Numbered from the stretch's first letter, positions 1 to 12,430 are shown. The stretch is 64,000 nucleotides of DNA from Hyphodiscus hymeniophilus (GCA_016508695.1 VNKQ01000002.1:434001-498000); one strand, 5' to 3'. The notes: generated from the sequence alone by a model not told the origin. Numbers and translations are program-made.

Positions 1-64
1 AGGTACTTATGTTTAGATGATTGATCAGACCAGCTATTCATCCACTATGAGATCGCGAAATTAC

Positions 65-1592
65 TCAATTCCGTGATTGATTCGCCATAGCCTGCTTCGC
101 TGCTTCTAGTTCAACATCGGTTGGCAGGTTTACGATCATCAAATACAACACATCCTACCAGAATTATGAGCTGTAGCCAATTTGGACATAGTATGAGAAG
201 TCTTACCTTCTTGAGCATTCTCTTAACAATTCCCTCTCGCTTCTTTCCAGTCTGCGGCGTAATGTCCTCACCCCTACGATAAGCTCTATTGACCCTCTTA
301 GAAGATCTTTTGTCCAGTCTCCTGCTCTTAGGATCCAACATGCCTCCGGTCACAAGAGAAATCAGAGAGCCATTGTTCGCGGCATGATTCGGGTCCGAAT
401 ATCTAGAGGCGAAGCCCGCCGACGGACTTTGGGCCAACGAGCTGGAAGGATGCTCCGCAGCATATTTCGCTTGGGCTCTACGATCAAAGTAATCCGCGAC
501 AAACTTCTGGCTACCCTTCATTTTGCTCTGTTTCTTGATGGCCTCTTCGCTGGTAGATGATGCTATTCGGTCGAGAGCGGGGAAGATGAGGGGTGCTGCT
601 TCTGGCATTTCGAGCTCGCCATATGTCTTTCCGGCTGACAGACGCAGGTTCTTAAATGTTTGTTTCATGCCTGATGATGCTGGACTTTCCGCCGAGGAGA
701 TTGCCTGTGTGATATTGACCGAGTCGCTGGTATCGGAAGATTCCGGCTTGTATGTCATGATGAGGCAATACAGCCCACGAGGCTTGAAGAACTCGTTGTT
801 CATCCGGTCAAGGAAGTTATTGCTTCTAGAAAGATGTCAGCCTCTGTTACAAAGGTCTAGCATCTGCAGCCTATACCTGGTTCTGGCTTGTACTTCCATT
901 GCAGTCCTAGTAACGACTTGCACCGCAATAGACACGCCCATCGCGATTACCGAGGGGGCCATGCCAGCAATAGCGGCGGAGGCGTTGATGACATTGAGCC
1001 AAGGAGAAGCCTTGCTGGCATCATGAAATGTCTTTAGAAAGTCCAAGAATGTTGCTTGATCGATACCGCAGTCTCCCAACACAGGAGCATACGCTCTCAC
1101 GAAACCGCGCTTCTTGTCTCTCGGTCTGCGCTGTGGGAGGATGACTGGGCAAGGGAGCCTGCCAGTCGCCGCATACGCTGGAGGAGGATGGCTCCGCATG
1201 AAAGCATCCGTAATCAGGTTGACGTCTTGTATAGGCTCCTCCTCAGAGGTTGGTGTCTGGGTTGACTGCTCCTCCACAGCATCATCCAGCGCCCACTGTT
1301 CTTCATCTCCTTCTTCGGACGTTGCATCGTCGTCACGCTCGTAGTGGCTGACCTTTTCGTCCTTCTGGTCGGCTGGCACGGCTTTACCGCTTGCAATGAG
1401 CTGTTCGGCTTCGCGGTCAGGGACTTCGACATATTGCGGAGGAGCTTCGTTGAAGGTGGGGGATCTTGCGTTGCTGCTGCTACTTTCGCCGGCGTTCGTG
1501 CTCGAGCTGGGATTTGAGGATTGTTTGCGTGCGGCGAGCGCCTCTGATGCGAGGCCAATGCCAGAGCCTATGAGCTTTACAAGTCTGCCCAT
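65..1592 (-). CDS. Conserved fungal protein of unknown function, three exons
   Basis: My splice model gives 474 residues: exons 1592-877, 825-207 and 154-65, with introns 826-876 (51 bp) and 155-206 (52 bp). Both introns have GT..AG ends and keep the frame. I chose the ATG at 1592, which opens MGRLVKLIGSG; the frame is open further upstream but has no better start. Residues about 20-150 are low-complexity, Ser- and acid-rich. After them comes a more conserved-looking core (VLGDCGIDQATFLDFLKTF) followed by a small, mostly Ala/Ile/Val hydrophobic stretch that could be one membrane-associated helix. The second exon continues with FFKPRGLYCLIMTY, and the last short exon encodes DVLYLMIVNLPTD and ends in QSRN. 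The overall pattern resembles a conserved protein seen across filamentous ascomycetes with no assigned role. I see no catalytic motif and assign no function. Confidence 0.8.
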
Positions 1593-2435
1593 GTTGAATC
1601 GGTGGAAGTGATACGGTGATTTGGTATTGTATACGGATTTTGGTTGTTTGGGTAGAGTCAGCCAAAGCTTGAGGAATGCGTATTGAATGTCCCCTCCATT
1701 GCGAAAGAACAGGCTCTCAATATATAGCGTTTGGACGGTGCCGCACACGTTGACTGCGGCTCACGCCATACTCACTCTGTGGAAACTGCTCAAGTATTAC
1801 CGGATTCGGATTTGGCGACAACCTTTTCTGCCAGGGCCATTTTGAATCCTCGAGAACCTAAGGCTGCTGACTACCCCCTGTACACCCCCCATTCTCGGTT
1901 ACCCAGAAGCTTATTTGCACAGCCCTACGGCAGCCGCAAGACGCTACATCTTGCATTCCCCCTTTGGGCCAGACCCCTAATCGTCATAAGGTGACGCGTT
2001 TGAAGATCCATCTTCTACTGCACTTCAGGCACGGGGAATAATTTCTACAAACAACGTTCGGGTAAACCGAATATCAATAGATGAATTGGCGCAGTGCACG
2101 AATATCTCATTCGCCCCGCTTGTATCGATTATCAAGTGGTCTTGCCTCGTCACCCAGATCTTGTCTTAGATGCTAGCTGCTGTCCAATCTTTTCCAGAAT
2201 GTTGTATAGTAGAATGAGACCCTTCTAATGCAGCACCAAACTAGGTGCTGAAGACACCCAGCATGATGATGCCTTCAAGGTACTTTCAATAAGGGTAATC
2301 AAACATATCAAGCGGCTTCGGGTCATCTTCTCGAATAGAAATGATGCACTTGACGTTCGCTACAACAAAACTATGAAAAGAGTCTGCCTGACGTTACCGA
2401 ATACCGAACTTGAATGAATACATCTTCAGCCAATC
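1593..2435. other. Intergenic interval between two minus-strand genes
   Basis: It holds the promoter of the upstream-reading unknown gene and the 3' flank of the oxygenase gene. I see no convincing coding sequence, RNA gene or repeat. Confidence 0.6.
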
Positions 2436-5400
2436 TTAGGGACTTGCAAAGTCGTCGAACAGGACTTTTTTGCTGTTAGGGAAAGACCCCCAGTCGCTTC
2501 CATCCGGCAACAAAAATACCTTGAAAGCGCCATTAACAACCTTGTTCGTGATCTCTCCTGCAGGGCCAGGAGCTTTTCTCAAATTTCCCAATCTTGCAAA
2601 GACTCTCAACATACTAGCTGCTGCCGTCGTAACAATCGGGCGTCCCAAACAAGCGTGCGGACCCCAGCCATGGTGTATGTAATCCTCGTCGGGTCGGTCC
2701 AGCTTAATCTCGGTGGGATCAGGAAACTTGGTTGAGTCTAAGCCAGCGCTTACAAAGTCTGCGAAGATTGTGTCCCCTTCTTTGACGGGAATAACACGTG
2801 GGCCATCCGTAATGTCGGCCTCGGGAACGTCGACAACTGGATATATGAAGTCAGTAAGATCCACACAACGGAGGATGGGTACGTAAGGGCATGAAGTTGT
2901 GAGGGAGCAGTATGTATTACCTCGAAGAACCCCGAAGGCTGGAGTAGCGAGGCGAAGACCCTCGAGAGCGTACTTCTTCAGCTTCTCGAAATCTTCAGGT
3001 GCCTCTGAATTGGCGAGCTTCTGAATAGCTGGCCAATGCGAAATGTAGTTGTCAGACAAGTAGAGATCAATGAGTTGGGCCCACTATTGCTGTCAGTAAC
3101 TTTGAATGTCATGTTCAGGAACTGAATTCCTTACCCCTTGCGCCTGGGTCGCACAAGCGGCCGCAGCTGTTGGGATTATGGCCCACATAACTTCATCAAT
3201 GCTTTTACCGCCTTCGAATAGTCTGTCAATAAGGTGACTGCCATAGTCTTTAAGAACAGTCTCGGTTGGTACGATATCCATCATATGTTTGAATATGGAA
3301 AGGTTTCCATTCTTAACGGCCGTCACAGACGGCGTCATAGCATCACCGAGCTTTTTAGTTGCTTTAGTTGCAGTCACGCTGTGCTGGAATGAAGTGGCTG
3401 TGTCCAGATCCAAGAACACATATGCGAAGATCTGAGATAGAGAGTCGTAGAGCTCTTGGTCTGTGTACGAATCCTTTCCCCCATCAAAGCCTTTCAGGGG
3501 AACGCCAAAGAAATGGCCGGTGAAGTTGGCATGAGCCAGATTTCCGATGCTATCAAAATTAGCGGAGGCGATGGAGTAAGGTAGGACAAACTACTCTCTC
3601 ACTACATCAATCTGATACGAGTCTCCAATTTTACGACTGTAGCGCCTGACGAGACTCGTTGTTATAGCTTCATAGAACTTGCGGACCTCATCGAGTGCAT
3701 TTTGGGGCTTGAACAGGCAGCCCTTGACGAAATTCCTTTGTTGACCATTTGCGGCGGAGTCGCCACTCAGCATATAGTCATGATGCGTGAGCTGGAAGGT
3801 ATGATTGCCCCCTGTCGAAAAGTAAGAATGGCACCTGTGACTCTGGAGCCTGGAGATATACTTACAAGGGACCTTGAAGTTCGTCTGATTTGAGAGAACA
3901 TCGACGACGCCTTGCCATGACAACACGGGAACGGGAGGCGCAACAAAGGAAGGTGGATCATAGCTATAACTACTGGCCTTTCCCTGCTTCGTGAGAATCT
4001 CTCGGTTCTTGTCCGGGGTTGTAAATGGAAACAGAGCGTAGACTGAGTTTGCACGGTGCCAGCCCGGAAATGCGCGCATCAGGAGTTTGTACATGACTCC
4101 GCCATTGGCAACGTCAAAAGAAGAGCTAACGGCATTGAACCTTAGGGAAACATTAGCATGAATATTACTTCAGGCGTCTTAACTCACCCAAAGTTTGTTA
4201 GGTTCGCGGGGCTGTAATCAACGGCATAGAATCGATCACCTCGCACCAAAGCCACAGCATCGGACAGTATCGCAGTACCAATCGTAAATCCAGGACAGAG
4301 CCCCGATCCCGGTAAAAAGGGTTGCTTACCCTCTTCGGCCTGAAGTCCCGGGTAGAGTTCGATGTCGTCTGGAGTGTCATATAGGGATTGTACTGTATCG
4401 AATCAATATTGGAGATACTTCCGAAGGAGGTACCCTTACACGCATCTGCCACTGCAGGATCTGAGTTTACCTCGACTGAGTATATCATTAGCAATTTATG
4501 ACAACATGAGATATGAAGTTTTAAAACGTACGGAAGGTGGCGTGTGGTTTCAACTTAAAGAACAAGCGAACTTCATTTAGACTCGCAAGGTTCCACTGGC
4601 GTCCAGTCTCGATGCCCAGTATTTCGATCGCTTTCATTACAGAGGGAATATTGCGAGCCCCGAAGGCACCTTCGAGACAATCGCTTAGCTGTATCCAGTA
4701 ATTCATAGAAGGTAAAAGTTACCTGCAACATTCTCGGTACCACTTCGAAGAAGTTCAACAAGTTCTGAGTCCTCGAAAGATCCGTCTGACTGTCGCTTCA
4801 AACCGCCAAAGACATATTGTGCAGGGTCGGCTGGAAGTCCTTGGGCCCATGTTGCAAGACCGGCGAGGAACTGGGGTAACTTCAGTCTGTCTTTTGGAAG
4901 TCAGCAAATTTCGCTCCACCTCAATAAGTTTGAGATTTGGGCTGATTGAATCTATAGTCAGACGGGTTTGGCTACAGTTATACTTACTTGGATCGACATC
5001 AGGTCCAAAAACCTTTTTCATGAAGTCTTTTACCCAAGCCTCATCGTGGGCGCTGGTGGCTGCATGCCAGCGATATATCATGTTGAATTCGGCGCTCACT
5101 TGGTTACCAATCCCACTAGGAATCCCTGCAGCGTCAAAAACGTTGTCGAAATTCTTACGCGGATCGAGGGTCCAATTGGAATCGATGGTATTCTGATTCA
5201 AATTGAGAATTGCTCGGAGATAGTCGTTGAGGATGATGTTGACGTAGAGACCAGAAGTTATGCTGTGTGCTGTTAGCAAGACCTCTCACAGAAATAGGAT
5301 TGAACTTGCAGTCTGCCGGTTTGGAACAAGTCGTTATCGCGCTTCAACTGCGCTGCTTCGTAGCCAGGGCTTTGTGGGTTCACTTCTTTTGGAATACTAA

Positions 5401-6371
5401 AACGATTGCCTTCATTGATGATCGCCAGCTCTCCCACGATGTAGTTATGGAAGCGGTTGAAAGCAATCATGAAGGCGCACACTCCTGGTGGCTGTCCTAG
5501 AAGCCTCGACTCCGCGAAAGTGTCATTCTTTAGCAAGCCATCTTTGTATGTTCGTACGAGCCTCTGCTGATTTTCATTGTGGCCGTAGAGAGGGCCAAGA
5601 TCGAGGTAAGATGAGTTCTTCAGGCGAGTGGAGTCTTGTTCGTCCGTGTGGAAGATGTCTGTCCGTATCAAGAATGTCGCCTACTATCAGTGATGAATTT
5701 CTACCTACCATGAATTATAATTGTGGCAAAGTAGAACAATGTACTTGAAATTTTGCTTGGATGTTCCTTGAATTCCTGGCGGGCCAAGATGGCTATGGAG
5801 TCAATAATAATTCGAGACTCAATCCAGACATGACTCACTGTCAAATATGATCGAGGGGTCTGGTAGAATTGCAGGCTTCATATGCTGGGGAACCACGCTT
5901 CTGGCATAATGACTTCCAGCAGCACCAAGATTCGGATACAAGATGTTCTTGACAAGTCAGTTCACATTTCTCGGAGTTTCCCGTCACCTACATTATTGGA
6001 TCCATCAGCAGCACGATACTTGAACTCTCCTAGGTAGGAGATAGGTGGATGCTTCAAACCATTCCAAAGTGTCTTGATAAACTGGCCACTAAGGTCATCG
6101 CGGAGTTGTGAATCATTGGGTAGAGAGGTTGCAACTTGGACAACATTTTCGATCTTCGATGAAGGTCAGTGGTGGGAGGTAATGCTATCCAGATTGCACC
6201 TACGATATACTTGCGGTCGTCAACAATACCACCCGCTAAGGCAGTCATGGCAACATCTTGAACTGCTTTAATGTCTGGGCCAACACGGCCAGCTTGACTC
6301 CACAGGTCTTCGACTACTCTGCTCAACAGGGACTCAAGCTCCTCTGCGTCAGTCCTGGTGTGGGAACTCAT
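2436..6371 (-). CDS. ppo: Psi-producing oxygenase / linoleate diol synthase (dioxygenase-P450 fusion)
   Basis: This is a multi-intron gene for a protein of roughly 1,050-1,100 residues. The start is the ATG at 6371 (MSSHTRTDAEELESLL). The N-terminal half is an animal-type heme peroxidase/dioxygenase domain: distal histidine in IIIHD (codon near 5711), SSYLDLGPLYG, FNRFHNYIVGEL, and the proximal heme/tyrosyl-radical motif YRWH (5064-5075). The C-terminal half is a P450-like domain with the I-helix-like CATQAQ and the heme-thiolate loop HHGWGPHACLGRPI (Cys codon near 2650), ending near 2436. In this family the first domain makes a fatty acid hydroperoxide and the second isomerises it to a diol; the products (psi factors) are oxylipin signals controlling sporulation. 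The thiolate Cys is retained, unlike in 10R-dioxygenase members whose P450 domain is inactive, so both halves look functional. Resolved introns include 6154-6203, 5948-5991, 5793-5838, 5659-5708 and a GC-AG intron at 5263-5309. It is divergent from a MAPEG gene. Confidence 0.93.
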
Positions 6372-7530
6372 AACGAGATCTGAAAGTGAAGGCAAGAGAA
6401 GCGTGATAGACCACTAACGCTTCTGAATTATGGTAAAAGCTTCACTTGAAATCGACTGAACTATGTATATTCAGCATTTCAAGGAGGCTCTGGCTGAAGA
6501 ATATCCTTCCTCTTGAACTACTTATGGAGATACCACGAGTACAAGCGTAACCCTGAGCTCACACGGCAACGACAAACCGCTGAGAAGCAGGCGTGTGAGT
6601 GTCACTGGCGCCTCCTCGTATCAATGCAAGCCATTCAAAAAGGCAGCATGAAAATTACACAATGCCCATGCAGGTAAGATTTTCAGGCTGCTGAAATCAT
6701 CCAAGACGAAGAGTAGTCCTAGACACCATCAATACTGTTGTGGTGGTATGGCCAATGGCAAGAGGAACGCCCAGAATCGATATTTATACTACAGGTAATG
6801 CGGGAAGTCTGGATATCATCCATTCATCTCTCCAGTCCTTCCCCACGGTGGCGCGACGATGTGGAGCTGACATTCATTGCTACTGCAATGGAACGGTAGA
6901 GCATTCGGAGAGATAATAGGTCGATTGTTGAAGATACCCGGCGTGGCTTTCATTGCAGCTGGGCGTCTTCCTGCTGTGCTCACAGTTTCCAGAATCCAGA
7001 TGGCTTGATTGTTGGCGGGTTGTGTACAGCTGGACGTTGGCCGTCTGCCGTTCAGCCTCTCGCTAATAAACCCTGCTGGTGATACAGTACTGTACTACCC
7101 TACCCACCGTACCTGTAACCATCCGTGCGCCCAGTGGATTCGGGCTATCTTCAGACCCCTAGCATGTGAACATGCACTACCGACAGCGCTACAGTAAGGG
7201 GTGGCTCGCCCTACTGCATTTGTCGGACAACCTTCTTTTCCTCCGCCTTTCTGCAACCTCTCCCACACATCGATTGTGAGCGACCTCGAGGCTTGCGTAG
7301 CCGTCAGCAGCAACAATCGACGATATTGGGTGAAGAATATCATTTTCCAATCACCATCATAAGGCCTTCGACTGGGCTTGCTTTCTGCTCTATCGAAACC
7401 TCACTTGCCGACGATCAAGGATCCTTCCGAAGCATCAAGTTTCTTCCTGTGGTCAGCACCGTCTTTTCAGTTGTGAAAGGCATCACGAGCTACTTCTGTT
7501 CCAAACGAGCCACACAAACTTTGGCTCAAG
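6372..7530. promoter_or_regulatory. Shared divergent promoter region of the ppo and MAPEG genes
   Basis: About 1.16 kb separates the two divergent start codons. No coding sequence in it looks real. I could not identify specific operator motifs with confidence. The arrangement would allow co-regulation of the two lipid-metabolism genes. Confidence 0.5.
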
Positions 7531-8001
7531 ATGGCGAACTTTTGGCAAACCAGCATGTTCATGCAACAAAATCTATCATTCTTTGCAATCCCAGCCTACT
7601 GGATCCTGACCTTGGTACCTCACAACTATGCCATATCCGTTATGAAAAAGGCAAACAACAACCGCTGGAACAACAGCAATCCAAGATCTTCCAAGTGGGA
7701 TCAGTCCTTGCGAGACTCAACACCGGCTGAAGCCTACGGGCGTTACGAGAGGGCAGAAGCTGCTCACAAGAACGGGATGGAGAACTTCCCTGTTTTCGTG
7801 GGAGCAATCCTGGCTGGGACGATTGCGAAGCTGAATCCTTCCACCCTCAACAGCTTCGTTGTTGCATATTTGCTATCCCGCGTTGCTTACACGTACGTTT
7901 ACGTGTCTGTCACCTCGCATCGGTACAGCTACTTCAGGACAGCCATCTGGTATGTGCATTCCGGGCAGATCTCTCCAATGAAGGCAGCCGAAAAACTTTG
8001 A
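7531..8001 (+). CDS. MAPEG-family membrane protein (microsomal GST / eicosanoid enzyme family)
   Basis: Intronless gene of 156 residues, the normal size for MAPEG proteins. It starts with MANFWQTSMFMQQNLSFF and has about four hydrophobic segments: near residues 12-35, 88-105, 107-125 and a weaker one near 130-140. The family signature sits just before the second segment: RYERAEAAHKNGMENFPVF, with the conserved Arg, Asn and Glu that in known members contribute to glutathione binding and trimer packing. MAPEG proteins are trimeric integral ER membrane proteins. Some conjugate glutathione to lipophilic electrophiles or lipid hydroperoxides, while others (LTC4 synthase, mPGES-1, FLAP) act in eicosanoid synthesis. 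Fungal members of this small type are mostly uncharacterised. The gene is divergent from the fatty acid oxygenase, which makes a lipid-hydroperoxide or oxylipin substrate attractive, but that is inference from position only. Confidence 0.9.
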   Translation: MANFWQTSMFMQQNLSFFAIPAYWILTLVPHNYAISVMKKANNNRWNNSNPRSSKWDQSLRDSTPAEAYGRYERAEAAHKNGMENFPVFVGAILAGTIAKLNPSTLNSFVVAYLLSRVAYTYVYVSVTSHRYSYFRTAIWYVHSGQISPMKAAEKL

Positions 8002-8807
8002 GAGGGTGCCACTTCTACTTAGCCGCTTGACCAATTGTTAACTTGTAAATTGCACAGGCTCGTCGGTGCTACTATGTGCTTGACTACCTATACCGTTGCA
8101 GGCCTCAACTTGGCTTGAAGGAGCCAGTCGCAAGCACCAGTGTTATTTTGTTCTTCACATGCAATTCAGGGCTCTTAAGTTGCACTGGAACGCAGTGGCG
8201 TGCTTGCGGTGATAGATGAAGGCATTGCGGGGTATCACCATGTTTCAACTCTCTCTTGGAAGACGAGACTGCTTGTGTAACGTTGGTGGCGCTCAATCCA
8301 CCCATAGGGCTGATTCTCTCCGATGCCTCACATAACATCAATTGAATCTCATTTGCTTTCAAGACTTGGCTAACGCGCTGGATATCTTCTTCCCTTCCGT
8401 CTTCCTCAACTTCACCACTCGGCCTAGAATGGTCCATGCTGCCGAGATCAGCCTCTGATCACCGGGTAGTTTCAATATATTCCACAGGAAGTATACATAG
8501 CCTGGTAACGATGTCATTGTCTGAGGGTGTTATGGAGCATTCTCGTCAATTGGTTGCAGGTCCACCCCTCTACCATGCGACGGTAAAAAGTTGTCATTAA
8601 GCTCACTAAACGTAAACAGTGGGTGTGATTCACATGAAGGTCTCTTTCTGATTCAGCTAAACTGTTCGGCACGGCAGTTCCTTGCGCCACCCTCAGCATT
8701 GGCCAAACCTTCATTCCTGCCAATGGCACTTTCCTTCATATACCCCAAACAAGTCTCATGAGTTGATCTCTCTTTCTGGTTTCTCATCCAGGCCCACCTA
8801 TTCCATC
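8002..8807. other. Intergenic interval, no recognisable feature
   Basis: This is the 3' flank of the MAPEG gene and the promoter of the hydrolase-like gene. Short open frames here have no recognisable protein character. No repeat or RNA gene was seen. Confidence 0.55.
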
Positions 8808-10635
8808 ATGAACGGAGTCGAAAGCAAGAAGAATCCCGGTAGCGGGACCTTTAACGCGAACAAGCCATTTGGCAACAACCCATACATTCAAATACCACCC
8901 GATGTTGACCGAAACCCTTTCAGGTTGGTGCGTGCTCTTATTCTCCTTTCCTTACCATTGCAACTTATTTAATGATCTACGTGAAATCATGAGACTTCAC
9001 AGACCTAGAGAATTGAATTGTTTAGATGATTCAATCTCCCCACCAATTGCTACCGCTTCCCTCTGAACAAGATGGACATTTCAATTCAGATAGAAATGCT
9101 AACTCCAAGTCCCAAGTAGATATGGATAGACATACTCAGCGTCTCTCAATACGGCAGACTACTCCCCAAGATCGTGATCCCTCTCAGACCATACATTTCC
9201 AGCAAACTCGACGAGCTGTCAGCGACGTGGCCGAATATACGAGACATCCTCCTTCACACCGTGCTGATTCTCAGTCAGCTTTTTTTAATCATCACTCTTC
9301 CCTTCATGACACTTCTATACTGGTTCGTACCAGGATTCGTACATATTGCATTCTATATTGTTTTTGCGGTTTCGACACTCATCGTTACAAGACTGCTCAA
9401 CGGAGGACCGAGAACAGAATGTCTGGTTGGTTTACCGCAGGGTCAAGCACCTGTGAATGACGAGAGCGAGTTGTGGTTCTTCATCAACGGTATAGCAACA
9501 GGGTAAGACTTTGTCCCCTCAATCATGTACTCCTCAGTCTAATTTCGGTCACAGCGAAAACTGGCTCCAATCAAATCTCAACCTGCTCGCATCAACCTTT
9601 CGTACGTATTGAGGATTCCAAAATCTCTATCTGAACATTTCTCAGAACTTTCGATTCTTGAGACAAGGCTTGTGATGGATTCTCCAAAATGCTTTCAACA
9701 AAGCAACTGCTTATAGCCTCGTCATTCAGAACGTGAAATAGTAGGAATCCACAACCCTACCAAGGGTCTTCTCTTCGACCTTATCGAATGTCTCATCCAA
9801 CGTGATCTCGACTAGTAAGCGTTTCTTCCACGCTTCTATCTACAATCAAACAAAGCCGCCACCCTCACTCTTAGTCTCACTAACATGACCTCTACAGCAA
9901 AACCCAAGACATCCGACAAGGTCGTATGCAAATACGCTCAGCACTCTCCTCCCCACGCACCGAAAAAGTGGTCTTGATTCTCCACTCCCAGGGCGGAATA
10001 GAAGGCTCCTCGATCCTCGACTGGCTTCTCGCCGACCTATCCCACACCATCGTCTCCAAGCTCGAGATCTTCACATTCGGAAACGCAGCGCGGCATTTCA
10101 ACAACCCGCTATTATCAGCGTCCGAATCTCAATGCTCCTCCACATCCGAGTCTCATCCAAAGACTAATGGCGGTACCGGAGGAGGACGGGGTCCTCGAGT
10201 AATCAAGTACATCGAGCACTACGCCAATAAGTCGGATTTCGTAGCCAATATCGGGGTACTAAACTTCACATCCCCGCAGGCTCAACCGTATGCGGATGGG
10301 AACGCATTTGCGGGACATGTGTTTGTGAGGGTGGGGAGTGGGCACTTGCTTAATATGCATTATCTGGATGCTATGTTTACGATGGTGAATGGGAGGGTGG
10401 AGGAGGGGAATGAGTTCATGGATTCAAGCATTGGTGATACGTAAGTCTCTTTTCCGGTCTCTGTTCGTGCAGTGAGGGATGAAAGAGTTGAAGGCCAGAA
10501 CGAGGCTAACTTGGATCCAGCAATGGGAAGGAGATTGCGGCGGATGTCAATGGGGTTGGTGGACGGAAGAAGATGAGGCTTAAGGATATCTCTAGACTTT
10601 GGCTGTATAGGAATGGCGGAAAGCCGAAGGATTAA
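8808..10635 (+). CDS. Membrane-associated alpha/beta-hydrolase-like protein
   Basis: A six-exon model gives 430 residues with the frame kept at every junction: 8808-8927, 9120-9502, 9555-9601, 9730-9814, 9898-10440 and 10521-10635. Intron 1 (8928-9119) is the least certain. The N-terminus MNGVESKKNPGSGTFNANK is soluble. One or two transmembrane helices follow around residues 75-115 (the run TVLILSQLFLIITLPFMTLL and a second run ending VSTLIV). The C-terminal domain has VVLILHSQGGIEGSSI, a nucleophile-elbow-like S-x-G-G inside LHSQGG. This resembles lipase/DUF676-like alpha/beta hydrolases, although the elbow is S-Q-G-G rather than a full G-x-S-x-G. GHVFVRVGSGHLLNMHY near the end could supply the catalytic histidine. 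Substrate is unknown; a lipid or ester hydrolase at a membrane is a reasonable guess. It lies 0.8 kb downstream of the MAPEG gene on the same strand. Confidence 0.8.
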
Positions 10636-11560
10636 GTGTTGTCGGAAAAGATGGATTTCTTTCACGGCTTGGGTATGAGCCGTGCCACAAGATCGAAGAC
10701 GAGACAGTGTTTGTTTTTCAGAACGTGCGAAGGAGCTAGTACAGTTCGGACGATACAGAAGTATTATTTCTTAGTCAGTCATTGAATGACAAGACACTTT
10801 TTCTATCTTCTCGCATCGGCTGGGCCCTCGGAAGAAATGCTACAGCCCCCGAGCTTCGGTCTGGCGCAACAAAGTTTGGAGGAAATATACCAACAACAGG
10901 AGCGGCCGAAGAATATGCGGGATGCGAGTCCATCGAGCCTTCTCCAGCTCCTAATCACCACCCACCACCCGTACCATCCACCAATGCTCCCGCAGTCAGG
11001 AATTCCGATGCACCAGTAAGATCCCTAGCAGACCAGCAACCACTTAGGTGCTGTGAGTTTGACATGCGATATCTGATAGGAAAGATGAGAAGGCTTTCTA
11101 ATTAAGCTTGCTATTCATTAGCAAAGAACATCTCGATTTTCAAGTGGGATCTTCAATGTCATGCCAAATATCTGCGCGGATGGGGATCTGGACGCAGTAG
11201 CTGGCAGGTCGCGAGCGTGGGGCCTCTTTCCTAGGGAGTATCGTTTCTTTCATGTATCTTGTGTCATTGTGGACAAGACATTAGGACGCCCGATTCATTT
11301 AAAACTGTCGTGAGAGCTTCCTCAATAGGTTCCTATGTCGGCATTCGAAGACGAGCTTCCGGCAATAAACGAGAGATGGCAATGGATCCCAAGTAGAATC
11401 TCAGCGTCTAAGACAGAATCTGGATTTGCATTTGTGCATTCTAGGATCAACTATCACACTCGCTTCCATACCTGCAAATCAAATAGCCCTCAACGATCCT
11501 CGCCCAGCGCAATGGACACCCCGATTCTAAATTGCCTTTCACTGCCCGCCCTACCCACGG
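10636..11560. other. Convergent intergenic interval
   Basis: It lies between the 3' ends of the plus-strand hydrolase-like gene and a minus-strand gene. A Pro-rich open frame at about 10782-11105 has no start context or recognisable domain, and I treat it as noise. Confidence 0.5.
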
Positions 11561-12430
11561 TCACAAAAACCCCATCATAGCCGCAACGAACATTAGGAAC
11601 GACATGCATGAGTATGGGAGACACAACTTGGTCGCCACGAAATCCTTCGCTCCACTCTGGGCAACCTCTCCTTGTTTCACTCCCGTAGCTGTGGCTGCTG
11701 GAATCACGGTAGTCGTCACTGGGCCCGTGGCAGTCATCGTACCTGTCGGAGCGCCGATGGTTTTGGGGCCGGTGACTGTGATACAGCCATTGGGCGAGCA
11801 TAAAGTGGACATTGGGCAACATCCTCCACCTTCCTCAGCGAAGCATTCGAAGTATGATGGTAAGCATTTCGGAGGTGCTGTCCAAGAGACGCCACACTCC
11901 ACATCCGTCTCGTTCGTGCTGCAGCAATAGATTCCCGATGATGTGAGTCCTGTTGGGAAGCAGCTCATTGTGACAGGACAGCATATGTCCTACCCTTTGT
12001 TATGTCCGATCTTTGCTACTCGATGATGATGCAATGAACTTACAGGCTGATTGTATGCTTCACAGCCAGACTGCTGGTCTCCACACGCATAGTAAGGTAC
12101 TTCCATTGGCGAGCGTCTCCTCGGCCTGCCCTCTTCACCGGATGTCTCAACTTTCCGTAATGGGAGGTAAGCCTTAGGCGCATGCTTCTCCATCGTGGCG
12201 TTGGTATTTCTAGCTTTCAAGTAACCCTGGCCACCGAAGGAGACGTAATAATGGTGTGCTACTAAGACAATTCCCACGCACATACCCAACGTCAACAAGA
12301 TCGCCAGGGCCCAAAGCCATCGCCGCCCACGAGATACATACTCACCAAATGAGCTCTTCGAGGATGCTTTGGACTGAGAGGTTTCGGCCTGGGGAAGAGG
12401 TGGGGGAAATCGATCTGGTGGGGATAGCAT
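11561..12430 (-). CDS. Cys-rich single-pass membrane protein, unknown function
   Basis: Two exons (12430-12044 and 11989-11561; intron 11990-12043, 54 bp) encode 271 residues. The ATG at 12430 (MLSPPDRFPPPLPQAE) is the first in frame. Residues about 1-40 are Pro/Ser-rich and cytosolic-looking. A transmembrane helix follows (WLWALAILLTLGMCVGIVLV). Then comes a linker with basic RPRRRS, and a Cys-rich ectodomain with repeated CC pairs: YACGDQQSGC, DICCPVTMSC, GIYCCS, GGGCCPMSTLC. A Thr/Gly/Pro-rich stalk and a hydrophobic C-terminus (SFLMFVAAMMGFL) end the protein. The cysteine pattern suggests disulphide-bonded modules outside the plasma membrane. The terminal hydrophobic run could be a GPI signal or a second anchor. 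I recognise this as a pattern found in other filamentous fungi but know no function for it. Confidence 0.82.

Noticed and set aside
10782..11105. 107-codon Pro-rich plus-strand open frame between convergent genes
   Set aside because: It shows no homology that I recognise and no signal, and it overlaps another open frame in a different phase, as expected by chance.
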